Under the pieces are notes generated by a model. The model worked only from the letters and a program-made list of their open reading frames with translations. It was not told the DNA's origin and did not search any database. The position numbers and the translations under genes are program-made. Of a stretch of DNA of 64,000 nucleotides, positions 36,774 to 47,570 are shown piece after piece (position 1 is the first letter of the stretch; each line of letters starts with the position of its first letter). Origin of the DNA: Monosiga brevicollis MX1 (lineage: Eukaryota; Opisthokonta; Choanoflagellata; Craspedida; Salpingoecidae); assembly GCF_000002865.3 (NCBI RefSeq), contig NW_001865040.1, positions 370,905-434,904 of the forward strand. Direction: 5' to 3'.

Positions 36774-38081
36774 ATGGAGGACGAGGATGCGTCGCAACCA
36801 CCGCAGCACCTGGCTCGCGATCGACTCAAGCGTTTAAAGTGAGTGTGCGAAATTCCATCGCCCAGCCTCTGTCTGTTGCTGCACTGGCGCTGCACCGCAG
36901 CTTCATGAATGCTGCCTCATTTGCTCGTGCTGGTTCAGGCAAGCATGGCTAAACGAGGTTAACGCGCCAGAGCTTCTCCCTTTCGAGACCGACGCCGTGC
37001 GTTGGCTCCACGATGCCGTGACTGCACAGGTACGTGCGGCTTCCACTCATGCGGCTTCCACTCATTCCAACTGTTTATATTCCAGCTATACTCTCCTTGT
37101 TCTCGTCTGGCTCCAAGCAGCCAATTGGCACGTCGCTGCCAGTGTTGACTCGCCACTCTGGATTTGGTGGCACTGCTGCACCACGTAGAACGAGCAAGCT
37201 GAGGCCGGGGCCTACCAAGACTTGAACACCAAGTTTGCGTTTGCCATTTATCGCATGGAGATGGATCGGATACGATATCTCTTGTCTTCATACCTACGCG
37301 CCCGCTTGCGCAAAATTGAACAACACATCTTCCATCTGGTCCACAACGAAGACCAGCTTCGCCGGTTGTCCCCGCAAGAGCGTGCTTTTGTGAGCAAGTG
37401 CGTCATGAAACCTTGCGCGGCTTTTTTTCAGCCCCTGCACGTTCGATTGCATGCGCGCTTGTATTGATGATACTTTCTTTTGCCAACCAACTTGCAGTTA
37501 TCGTCGGATTTTGCAAAATCACTTGGATCAAGCCTTTTTGCAGCAAATTCCAGGTCCGTCGTGTGCCGCCACCTCATCTCGCTCTTAATTGGTTTCCTGG
37601 GATGGTGCCTGGTGCTGTCAGGAGCAGCGAAGCCGTCCTGCAATATGGAATTTTTGCTGACCATGTGGCGCCACGCACATGATGACTTTCATCAACCCTT
37701 AACCCTAGAGAACTTCCGTTCACTGAATGATCCACAAATTATTGAGCAGCCCAACCTGGATCGTCATGTGTTTTGCCAATTCGATGCCCCGCTCGACGTG
37801 TTGCCGCTCAGCGAGGACCCTGCAGACCGGTCTGTGGTCGATTCGGAAAACGCTTGCTTTTTTTTTTTTTCTTTTTTTTTTTGGTGGTTTTCCCGCGCGG
37901 AATTCGCGACATGATGGAGCTAGCTAGGCTAGCCAAAGGCTTGTTGACTACCAACTCATGCATGTGTATAATGCCTCGTAGAGATTTGGTCCTTCGCGAT
38001 GTTCGACGCGGTGACGTGTATTTGCTGCGCTATCGTGTCGTTCGGGAGCTGCTTCTGGACCAGACAGCTCACTTGGTGTAG
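36774..38081 (+). CDS. GINS4: GINS complex subunit SLD5 (GINS4)
   Basis: SLD5 is one of four GINS subunits of the CMG replicative helicase. Six exons: 36774-36838, 36939-37029, 37189-37397, 37498-37553, 37709-37829, 37982-38081, about 213 aa, the size of human SLD5 (223). The core alpha-helical A domain shows QAWLNEVNAPELLPFE, then FAFAIYRMEMDRIRYLLSSY, then LRARLRKIEQHIFHLVHNED and LSPQERAFVSNYRRILQNHL. The B domain shows NLDRHVFCQF and ends DLVLRDVRRGDVYLLRYRVV plus RELLLDQTAHLV, matching the family's C-terminal pattern. It starts 174 bp after GBE1 on the same strand and is convergent with the TPR-like gene (190 bp between stops). Confidence 0.92.
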
Positions 38082-38271
38082 GCCTGGTGTGGCAAGTAGC
38101 GATGACAGGAGGGTAAATTGTGGCTCAATTAAAAGACTCCGTACTTATTTGTGCTTCTCAGATGCAACCTGCGACTCAAACCGCGAACAAACACCACTTA
38201 TGGACACTCCAGTGCAACCCCCCGCTGTCAGCACAGTATCGCGTCTACGCCTCTGCCAAGACGCTTTTCTT

Positions 38272-39276
38272 CTAGACCCCCAAGCGCCGACGCGAGGCAG
38301 ATGCCACGAGTCGGGATAGCAATTTTGGCGACACGTGGCCTCGCAACGCATACAACCCAAGCTCTACTCCATCGTGATCCATGGCCAGCCATGCCCGCAC
38401 CAACTCATGCACGGAGCCTTGCTGGCACGTATGATTTGAGCAGCCTTGCTGCCAGCGTCGGACACGAGTTTCGTCGTGGCTGAGAATGAGTTGTAGCACC
38501 AGCATAGCTGACCACGATGCTGCGACAAGTGCATGCGGCGGCTCTGTGGGCAGCACCAGCGGTACAGTTGCAACCAAGTCCATCAATAAAGCGCAACTCC
38601 AAGGCTCTGGAGCATCCTGCACGCTGGTCAATAATGCAGGTGCTACGCGTTGAGCGCAAGTCGTGAGCTCTTCGCCTGCCACCAGCATCAGAGCAAGCGC
38701 TTGCCAGCAGCTCGTGGAGGTGGAGCAGTGTGGCAAAAGCCGCACTGCTTGTGCGGCAGCAAAATTCAACACGTTGGTGAGCGCATTGGTGCCCTCGCTG
38801 TCGGCCAGGTCTGCCACGTGTGTGGTCACGTCGTCGACAAGGTCGCCCAACATAGCCAAAGTGTGGGGCGCACGAACACGGTCAGGATAGGTGTTGGCAG
38901 GCAAATAAAGGGCAATCGCCAGGGCACCGCGATCAAGGCCGTCCACGGCCTGACCTAGTTCAGCATGACAGCGCAAGGCTTGAAGGAGGGCTTCTTTCTG
39001 CGCCCGAAGAAGAGCATCACTCGGCGCCGGTGTGGCGGCAATGGCGTTAAGACAGGCATCAAAATGCTCCAAGGCCTGAACATGCTCCTCTGCCCGAAGG
39101 GCTGCTTTGCCAGCGTTGAAGTCTGCCACGATACGACTCTGGGCATTGCCCTTTTTTTTGGGCCCTGGAGTTGAGGAAGGCGAGGCCTTTGGGGTGCCAG
39201 CTCGGCTGCTGCGTTGGCTCGGTGTGCCAGAACCGCTTGCCGTCTTGCTACGCCGTGGCGACGTCCGGCTGGCCAT
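38272..39276 (-). CDS. Intronless TPR-like protein of unknown function
   Basis: A single uninterrupted frame of 334 aa starting MASRTSPRRSKTASGS. I do not recognise a named family. The first 45 residues are basic and Ser/Pro-rich and end in GPKKKGNAQ, which could be a nuclear signal. Residues about 50-110 contain a pattern like a tetratricopeptide repeat (FNAGKAALRAEEHVQALEHF, then LRAQKEALLQALRCHAELGQ), followed by an Ala/Leu-rich all-helical stretch to the end. It shares its 616-bp upstream region with the importin gene on the other strand. Lack of introns in an intron-rich neighbourhood is unusual. Codon bias looks like its neighbours. Confidence 0.7.
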   Translation of the reverse strand: MASRTSPRRSKTASGSGTPSQRSSRAGTPKASPSSTPGPKKKGNAQSRIVADFNAGKAALRAEEHVQALEHFDACLNAIAATPAPSDALLRAQKEALLQALRCHAELGQAVDGLDRGALAIALYLPANTYPDRVRAPHTLAMLGDLVDDVTTHVADLADSEGTNALTNVLNFAAAQAVRLLPHCSTSTSCWQALALMLVAGEELTTCAQRVAPALLTSVQDAPEPWSCALLMDLVATVPLVLPTEPPHALVAASWSAMLVLQLILSHDETRVRRWQQGCSNHTCQQGSVHELVRAWLAMDHDGVELGLYALRGHVSPKLLSRLVASASRRRLGV

Positions 39277-39418
39277 CTTAGCGGGCCCTGTTATACGGCA
39301 CGACGAAGCCGCCGAAGCAAACAAACAGTACCGTCCTCCCTACCCACACATGTGATGATGATCTCCGCCCACTGCCATTTGACAATGAGCAGAGAAGAGA
39401 GAGGAAAAAAAAGAGAGA

Positions 39419-39474
<56 letters not shown>

Positions 39475-39892
39475 AGAAGAGAGATGAAAGAGAGAGAGAT
39501 AAAGAGCAAGGCACAACTACCACATGTAACAACAGGGAAACAAAAGGAACAAACACCATTAAAAAACCACAACCAACGACAACACTGAAAAACAACAAAT
39601 AGAACACCAATGAGATGTGCAGTTAGGGGCGTGGGGGCAACTTTACAAGTTGTTGTCAGTGCATGATTGACGATCGAGATCGGGATTCATTCAAGGTTAG
39701 TAGTCCTGCTGCACGTTTTGCCCCTGGTCTGCTGATCCCTTGCGTGCCAATGCGGGTGTTGGTGATTGATTCGACACTGGCTTGTTGGATGAGCGGTCAC
39801 CTGTGGTATTGGCTGTGAAGAGAGGCCCATCATGTCTTCACACCCGGATTCCTCATTATTAGTGCTGGGAGGACGGGGTTCGCACCGCAAGC
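39277..39892. other. Divergent promoter region with GA repeat
   Basis: 616 bp between the start codons of the TPR-like gene (minus) and the importin gene (plus). It holds the purine-rich tract at 39390-39500 and AC-rich sequence to 39600. No coding exon seen. Confidence 0.5.
39396..39500. repeat. (GA)n purine tract
   Basis: An almost pure purine strand of AGAGAGAG and AGAGAAGAG units, about 100 bp, in a divergent promoter. Such mirror-repeat purine tracts can form triplex DNA, and GAGAG motifs recruit factors in animals; neither is shown here. Confidence 0.85.
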
Positions 39893-42800
39893 ATGGATGG
39901 GGCGATCGAAACGCTGGACCAAGCGGCGGACGCCTGGAACGCGCTTTTAATGTGCGGGGTGGATCCTCGACAACCCTACGAGCCGGTCACACCTTTGGCT
40001 GAAATGGATGCTGATGAACTTCAGACCCTCATGAACAATGAGGATGATTATGCTGAGCACCGCAACATTGCGCAAATTCATGCCACTGATGCAGCTTTGC
40101 TTGCCATGCTAAACAACGACATTGCCAAATTTTTGCAAGACTTGCTCGCCTTGGCCGAGTCTCGTCTGGTCATTGCCTTGGCGCTCTTACTGCGCGTTTT
40201 TGTTTCCACAAAGCTGCATGATCTTGATGCCTTCCGGCCGTACATGGCCATGGCGCTGCCGATCATTGAGCGCGGTCTCAACCTACCTCGAGAAGAACCC
40301 AATAGCCTCCCCACCCGCTTGATCGCATGTCAAGTAATGGGACGATGTGCCATTCTTAGTGAACCGATTGCCACCAGCATGCAGTCGCACCTCCGCCAGC
40401 TCGCACGTCAGCAGCATACGGAGGATCTCTTTGTAGGAGCTGAACTTTTAATGTGCAGCAACATGTACTTATTGATCACTGACGTGGACGATGCCTACCT
40501 CTCCGGCATGATCCGCGAAGTCGTTGCTCCGCTGCTTGAAAATGATTGTTCGCCCATCATGCTGCGAGCCTTTCGGGCTCTGCTCGAACTGGGCTCGCAT
40601 TACGAGCAGAAGCCACCCGCCAGCTTTACCCGACTTCTCAAGGCGGTAGGTGCGCAAGCACGCGCACACACACACACATCTCATTTTGGGACGAGCAGCT
40701 CATCGGTGCTTTTGTTTTTCTGCTCTCTTTTGCTGTACTGTGGTGTGTTGTATTGTATTTTTCTTTCCCAACCCTCGACGGTTTGGCATGCCTCGTAGAA
40801 AATGCTACCCGTCTTGACAGACCTCAACAAGATGACCCCAGAGGCCGTTGCTGAACAAGAACCCGCCATGCTCTACCAAGGAATCATTCAACTGGCAGCC
40901 AGCGCCATCTCGGCTTTGGGGCAGGTACGAACGCCTAGCAGGCCGTGTACCATATGCTTGGCTAGCAAGGAGGTGAAGACCAAGGCTGCTGGCTTTCATG
41001 CATTGCACTTCCCCTGCCGCTCCCTTTCTTCCCTGGGCTTGGGCTTGTACCATTTTGTAGTTGGTCGTGGATCAGTCATCGCTTGGCCGGAAGTATGGTG
41101 CCATTATGCTGCCTATAACCTTTACCATTGCCGAAAATGTGGAGCTACCTGATGACATTCGAGCCCAGGCTGTGACGATTATCGACAGCTTCTTGGCAAG
41201 CATTCCATCCTGGCTGCTGGAGCATCAGCCGTTGGCCATCAATTGCATTCGCACCATTTGGACCTGCATCAAGATGGATCCGACCCACAGTGAAGCCTCC
41301 CAGGGTGATTTGGAAGCTTGGGAGGAAGAGGAGCCCATGACTTCACGTGATGAGGACGACGTTACGCCCGGCGTCATGGCTGAGGGGAGCTTGGACTCGT
41401 TTCTTTCCCTCTTTGCTGACCATTTCATGGAGCCCATCTTTCAAATCCTCAGCCAAGCCTTGACCTCTCCAGACTGGATGGAGCGGCGCACCGCTCTCAT
41501 CGTCCTCTCCATCTTTGCAGAGCATGCCCATGTCGTCCTGAACGAATTTGCTGACACCATGGCAGAACTCTTGCTCGCGCGTGCTCGGGACCCCCATCCT
41601 CGTGTGCGCCACGGTGCCTTTCAAGCGCTGGGTCAAATCTCCTCCGATGCTGTAGACACTCGGCTTTTCCAAGTACACAGCAATTCGTTTTTGGAAGCCT
41701 GCGTTCAAGCTTTTGAAGCCGATTCCTCTCTGCGCGTGCGATCACATGCCTTGTCCTGTGCCGTCAATATCATGACCAGTAGCACTAATCTGGTCGAGGT
41801 ACACATCTTTTCCTCTGCTTTCTTCGCTCTTGCTTATTGTTTTGGTGATTGAGGGATCCTCATCGCATCTTGTTCATTTCTCCTGCTTCTTTTGCGGTTC
41901 TGCAGGAAGCAGCCTCAGCCAAGTGCAAGGAACTAGCACATCGCATCATTCAGACACTGGTGCCCTCCTTGCCCACATTGCCTTCCTTGCACATGCAAAT
42001 GGCTGCTTTGTCCGCCATGGCTGCCAGGTATGCTGGTCTCAGCTAGTTTTTGAATGACTTACTCGCACCCTTTGTCCCGCGTAACCTCACGGCATCATTC
42101 CGTCTCGGCGGGAATTAGCGCCTATTTCCTGGATGAGGAGAGCGTACGCTATCTGGCAGCCTTACAGCCATTATTGCTGGCAATTTTGCGCCAGCCAGAT
42201 CTCGAGCCCACCTCGCGCTTTTTCTCCAAGGCCGCAGAATGCTTGGCCACCTTTGCGATGAACCCAGGGGAACAATGTCTGGATGCTGGGCGCCAGCTCT
42301 TGACCATTATTATCAGGGCCTGGAACACGCTTCCTCTGGATCAGGAGTGCTCTCACGAAATAGCCGTGGCTGCTGAGGAGTTCTCAAACAGTTCGTGTGA
42401 CTTGCTCAATTGGACGGCCGGACCATTGTGGTTGTCCTTCTTGGTGTCCTTCTTGTCCTTGCTTCCTTTCTAGGACTCCATTCTCATTGCATGGTTGGTT
42501 TGGCTTTGCCTCACGCGCAGACGTGCAAAGCATGCTTCGTCACCATGGCGAACTTACCAACGATTTTGCCGAGGACCTGCTCCGGGCAGGCCTTCAAGCC
42601 CTGGCATGCCCAGCACATCACCTCTTTCAAATCGGTGCGGACCAGGTCCTTACGTATGAGGCGTTGCCATATTGTGAGCTTTTGGTCATGGGGTCGATCA
42701 ATCAAGTGATTGATTACTCTGGCTCGGATGTTGTCAAAGCGGGTGCTCGAATCATTCACGCTGTGCTGGAGGAGCTCCCTCGTGTGCCAAGCGTGCTTTT

Positions 42801-44363
42801 GGAAGATATATCCCGACTCATCGTGGAGGCCATTTCAAACCTAAATGTACGCATCAATGAAGAGACGGTACAAGTTTTAAACCGGTGCTGCCAAGAAGCC
42901 AACCTTCATGGTGAAGCTCATCTCGGTCAAAGCTTGGGGCTTGAAGTTTGTGGGAATACGCTGATCAGCATCCTTGGAGACGACGAGGCAGAGTTTGGTG
43001 AGGAGTGGTTGCAAGCCTTTGGGCAGCTTTTCCTGAACCTGGCAAAGTATGCCGCCGAAAACCACGACGTGTTGGAGAAAACCTGTCAAGTGTTGGGACC
43101 TCTCATGGGCGCAATTTTTGAAGTGAGCGTCGTACCCGTGGGATTTGCCTGCTTGTTCGATTGCTTTGCGATGTGTCTCGCATCTCCTCTAAACCCGCTA
43201 TGAATGAGCAACTCGTGACTGCTGCTTGGCCCAAGTCCATACCCTGCAAGCAACACTCATGAACCCGACGGGTACCCTTCTATAGAATATCCAGACCGGC
43301 CTTCAACGCATCGCCCGCAACATGGGTCGCAAGAATAACCAAGCGGGTGGTAACAACATGGACGACAACGACGACAACGAGGAGGAGGAGGAGGATGACG
43401 ACGACGAATGGGAGGATGAGGATGAAGACGAGAATGAGGAAGGAAGTGATAATGAGGACGAGGATGACGATACCAGCATGCCTGACGCCGACGTTATGAG
43501 CGTCCTTGCCAACACACTCATTTCGTGCGAAGAGGCGGTCGTCCATCTATGGATCGCTGCTCCTGGAAATGACTACATCCAAGCCTGTGTAGGACAAATC
43601 GTCAGCTATTGGGTAAGTCAAGTGGTAGAGTCGGCATTCAAGTTGCCGATCAAGCCAGTCAGGTCTGGCGCTGGGAAGGTGATGCTTGTTGCTCCACTTT
43701 ATCTCTGCTGCAGCGCTGTCGCTCGACTCTGACGTTTGTGTTTCTCGCTCTTGACCCTACAAGGACGAGAATTCTCCCCTGTGCGAACATGTTTACTTGT
43801 GTTTCTTGGCGGACTTGGCGACGCATTACGAGCGGGCTGCGCCCATTTGTCGGGATTTGTTGAAGCAGCGCCAAGCGCATCTTGTGGAAGGCATGAATGG
43901 CGACATCAATCTGCGCATTGCTAGTACCTATGCCGCCACACAAGTGGTGACGAACCCCGACTTCCGTGACTCGGTCGAGGCCATTCTGCAGCTTGCACTT
44001 CCCATCTTGGAACTCGAGGTGAGACCCGATGACGAAAGCTCACCCATGAACAGCCTGTGTGGCAACACTGTTATGCTGTACGCGGCCTATGGCAAGCTCT
44101 TCAAGCCCCTTGATGACTGGTTGCCTCGCGTCTCTCGCAACCTTCATCTGGTTACGGAGGAGGAAGAGGCCGGCAAACTTGCGTTATTGCTCGCGCCCAT
44201 CATCACCGATGCCCGAGCCGACGGTGCACCGCTGGCCCAAGAGGCCCAAATTGTGGAGGCCTTGTCTGAAATGGTCCAGCGAGTTGCAAAGAAGAGTGAT
44301 CCACTCAAGCAAGCAGCCATTTTTACACAGGGGCTCTCAGCCGTGGCCATGCTGCAAGATTAA
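39893..44363 (+). CDS. IPO5: Importin-5-type karyopherin beta (HEAT-repeat nuclear import receptor)
   Basis: Carries cargo such as ribosomal proteins and histones through nuclear pores with Ran. Eight exons: 39893-40645, 40799-40924, 41061-41798, 41906-42027, 42119-42390, 42521-43122, 43286-43612, 43764-44363, about 1,179 aa (human IPO5 about 1,100). The protein is HEAT-like throughout. The clearest family block is an acidic loop (DLEAWEEEEPMTSRDEDD), then SLDSFLSLFADHFMEPIFQI, SPDWMERRTALIVLSIFAEH and RDPHPRVRHGAFQALGQISS, the same order as in IPO5/IPO4/Kap121. A second, strongly acidic insertion of about 45 residues (43360-43490) sits where IPO5 has its C-terminal acidic stretch. The N-terminal 200 residues do not resemble the usual importin N-terminus, so the first exon or start may differ, or the Ran-binding end has diverged. 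IPO4 is the main alternative. Confidence 0.83.
43360..43490 (+). other. Coding acidic repeat (Asp/Glu run) in the importin gene
   Basis: GAC/GAG/GAT codons in near-unbroken series encode more than 40 acidic residues between an NMGRKNNQAGG segment and DTSMPDADVM. Confidence 0.85.
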
Positions 44364-44577
44364 GCTTGGCAACCTCCTGCCACCCGCCGCTACCGACCCA
44401 ATTTCATAGAATAGCTGGGTCTTCAATAGATGATATGTCAAGCCTGCTTCTTCTTGAGGCATCTCCAAATCAATTCTTGTGGTGCATCTCGACCGCCGAA
44501 CATGTTCTGAGCGAGACAAATCTTACCCACAAACAAATTATCCGATTCTCATGTTCAACACAAAGAACAACAAAAAG

Positions 44578-44653
<76 letters not shown>

Positions 44654-44699
44654 GATCTCTTTGACTATTTTGATCTTTGGCTTGACACGACGCTGCACA
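44364..44699. other. Intergenic region between importin and SPOUT1
   Basis: 336 bp, with a long (CA)n run ending about 50 bp before the SPOUT1 start codon. No coding exon seen. Confidence 0.5.
44580..44650. repeat. (CA)35 microsatellite
   Basis: About 35 uninterrupted CA units, the longest dinucleotide run in the window, just upstream of the SPOUT1 start codon. Confidence 0.93.
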
Positions 44700-47544
44700 A
44701 TGGTCAAGTCCAAGAAGGCTCGCGCCAAGGGCAAGAAGCGGGCGGCTGCCGTGGCTTTGGCCAATGCGGAGCGTGAGGCTGCGCGAGCGGCTGGCCTTGC
44801 TCCGCCAGCCCGCGATCGCCGCCAAAGTGACGGTACCGTAGCGCCCAAACGACCCAAACGGAAGGATGCTGCTGCCAAGCCCCAAAGTGGCGGAGCCCCC
44901 AAGCAGAAGGAGGCTACACCCGCCAAGCAGGACCCCTTGCTAGTAGAGAGCAGTGATGAGGAGGAGCCGGCAGCAGGGCCATCGACAACCACAGATGAGG
45001 TGCCATCCTCGAGCGTACCTCGGCTGCCATCCTTCAGTGTGCTTGCCACCGAGGCCGGGGCTTCCGAATCCGATTCATCGGATTCTGACGTCGAAAGTGA
45101 GGCTAGCGAAGTCGAAGCGGATAAACATAGCAAACCCATCAGCGACCAGGCATCTGTTTCATCCGACGGCAGCGAGGACGACGACGCCGAAGCGATGAAC
45201 ATGGACGATGACCACGACGATGACAGCGACAACGACGACGGCAGCGACAACATCAACGAGAACATCACTGACACCGCTGATGGTGGCCATACTGAGGCAT
45301 TGTCTGGTAGCGACGACGATGGTGAAACCCACTACCAGACCCCTACGAGTCAACACGAAGATAAGCTAGGTTTGCCCACCAAGCGCTCCGGTTTCGTGCC
45401 CGCCTGGCTTCAGAGCCCATCGTCATCAACCAAGGAAGGACAGCTTAAACCCCAGAGTGGAGTAGCCGCTGATACCGACGGTGTTGATCCCGAGCCATCG
45501 AAGGCCGCATCAAACTCTCCTGGAAGTAGGTTTTCTTGTCTTGAACATCAATGACAGCCCCCGTACCCAGGTTGCTGACGTGTCGTCTGCCTTCGTGGTC
45601 TCCTGTTTGGCTCATCCTGCAGGTCCGCAGCCAGCACCCAATGCCACCGTATCCCTGGCCATTCCTGGCTCGCTTGTGGCAAATGCACAATCAGCAGAGC
45701 TACGTGCTTACCTGGTTGGCCAGATTGCTCGTGCGGCGGTGATCTTCCGAGCCGATGAGATTGTCATCTTCAAGGATAAGTGCACGCAGCCCGGCTTGGC
45801 ACGAGGCACCACACAGGGTCAGTCCCGCGCCGTGCCGCCATGCTCCAAGGGAACGCTCACTGCTTGCATGCCTCTTTAATTCACTGGCACGTTTTTTCTG
45901 CGCCTTGCTCTCAGGTGTTCCTTTGCAGCAGGGCCAATCAACACCAGCATCGGACAAGCCAGACCAACGCGCACGCCACCACAGCTCCAAGACTATGAAA
46001 GAACCTGAATTGTTTATGGCGCGAGTCCTTGAATATCTCGACTGCCCACAATATCTTCGCAAACATCTCTTTCCTATTCATCGGTGGGTCTATGCAATCA
46101 CGCCGAATCCGGCCCTGGTCTAGTGGTGTTTTGGTGGTGTTGGCAGGTCGCAGTGGATTCTCCACCCTGGAGCGCTGGCATGGCCTACTGCTTTTCTGTA
46201 CGCCCTCTCCTTCATTGGTTTCTCCTCTGGATAGAGATCTCAAGTTTGCTGGTTTGCTGCCACCTTTGGATGCACCCCACCATACGGTACCAATTCTGCT
46301 GGCAATGCTCATTCAGATGAACCTTAATGGCCCCACGACCTTGCTATACTCATTGCCCGCTGTGGCCATGCGATCGTCTGCAGCGAAGTTCTGACATCAG
46401 CGTCTTTCGCGAAGGCGTCACCCTCGAGGAGCGGCCACGCAAAGGTCCAGTCGTCGCTGCCATGTCTGCCAAGGACGTGTGCGTGTGTGCATAGAAAATT
46501 TATCATTCACTGGCCCTGATGACGTTCTTAGGCACCGGCACTCTGGTCGAAGTTGGTTTGCGTAAAGCGGCCATCATCAGCAAAGTGCTTCCCCCGAAGG
46601 TTTGTTGTCTGATAGTTACCAAAGCTGCAGACCAAGCCATGTATCCCACGAGAGAGATGACGGCTGTGCCTTCTTCGTTGCTGGGCTCTTACAACTTTCT
46701 TTTGGCACAGATGCGCGTGACTATCAAGCTGAATGAGGCGCAATTGCACAAACAAAAGCTCAAAACGCTGTATCGAGGCGAGGCTGTGGCACCAACCGAG
46801 CCTCGCCAAGCCATGGATCTCTACTGGGGCTACCAGGTACCTGCCATAGCCCCTTTTGCCGTTTGGTCCGTCTCATCCTTTCACCCAAGGCCCTCATTCG
46901 CACAGCACTCGCGTCTCTGGCACCATGACTTGGCAGGTCCGCTTAGCCGAAGACATTGAGCAAGTGTTCAAGCAGAGCCCCTATCCTGGAGGCTATGACC
47001 TGACAATTGGCATCTCTGACAAGGGGTCGCCTCTCAACAAGCTTCATCTGCACAAACACGCCGCTTACAAGTATGCCACGTTCAACCGCTCTATACCATC
47101 ACATTTTTGTGGCCGTAGCTATCCACCTCCGCCCATGCATCCCATGCATGAGCATTGATGGCTCTGATTCTGATCCCATCCCTTGAAATAGTCATCTGCT
47201 TGTCGTGTTTGGCGGAACGGTAAGCTTGGAGGCCATTGTAGCGGCTGACTCTGAGCTCGAAGCCCGAGACCCCACCGAGCTGTTTGACGCCTACCTCAAC
47301 CCGCTGTCGGGCCATGGTTCTCGATCGCTGCGCACTGAGGTATGAAGAGGCAGGCATTCAAGAGGCCATCATCTGCCCTCAATTCAAGCTCAGCTTGGCT
47401 GTAACCCATGATTCAAAATCGTGCAAGAATATCATGACTAACATTTGCATTTTCATCTGCCTGTTTCGGCAGGAGACCATGCTCATCACCATGGCCCAGT
47501 TGCATCACCTCCTGCCCCGTGGATCTGCACCAGATGCTTCATGA
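44700..47544 (+). CDS. SPOUT1: SPOUT1-family RNA methyltransferase with acidic N-terminal extension
   Basis: SPOUT1 (C9orf114/CENP-32) is a knotted-fold methyltransferase linked to RNA 3' ends and mitotic spindles. Ten exons: 44700-45525, 45623-45817, 45915-46083, 46235-46286, 46384-46444, 46532-46599, 46711-46836, 46937-47070, 47192-47340, 47473-47544. The catalytic part starts in exon 2: VSLAIPGSLVANAQSAELRA, YLVGQIARAAVIFRADEIVI, then MARVLEYLDCPQYLRKHLFP, DLKFAGLLPPLDAPHH, FREGVTLEERPRKGTGTLVE, YWGYQVRLAEDIEQVF, YDLTIGISDKGSPL and HLLVVFG, ending GSRSLRTEETMLITMAQL. This is the human SPOUT1 order. Exon 1 alone adds about 275 residues: a basic MVKSKKARAKGKKRAAA start, then Ser/Asp/Glu-rich low complexity, absent from the short human form. 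The stop is 26 bp from that of convergent LRRCC1. Confidence 0.92.
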
Positions 47545-47570
47545 TGACATCCTTGTTGTGCAACAACTCG

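Noticed and set aside
46445-46476. Longer SPOUT1 exon 5 reading on to MSAKD
   Set aside because: Its phase does not join the next exon; ending at AAAG before GTCCAG gives the right phase and matches the family spacing.
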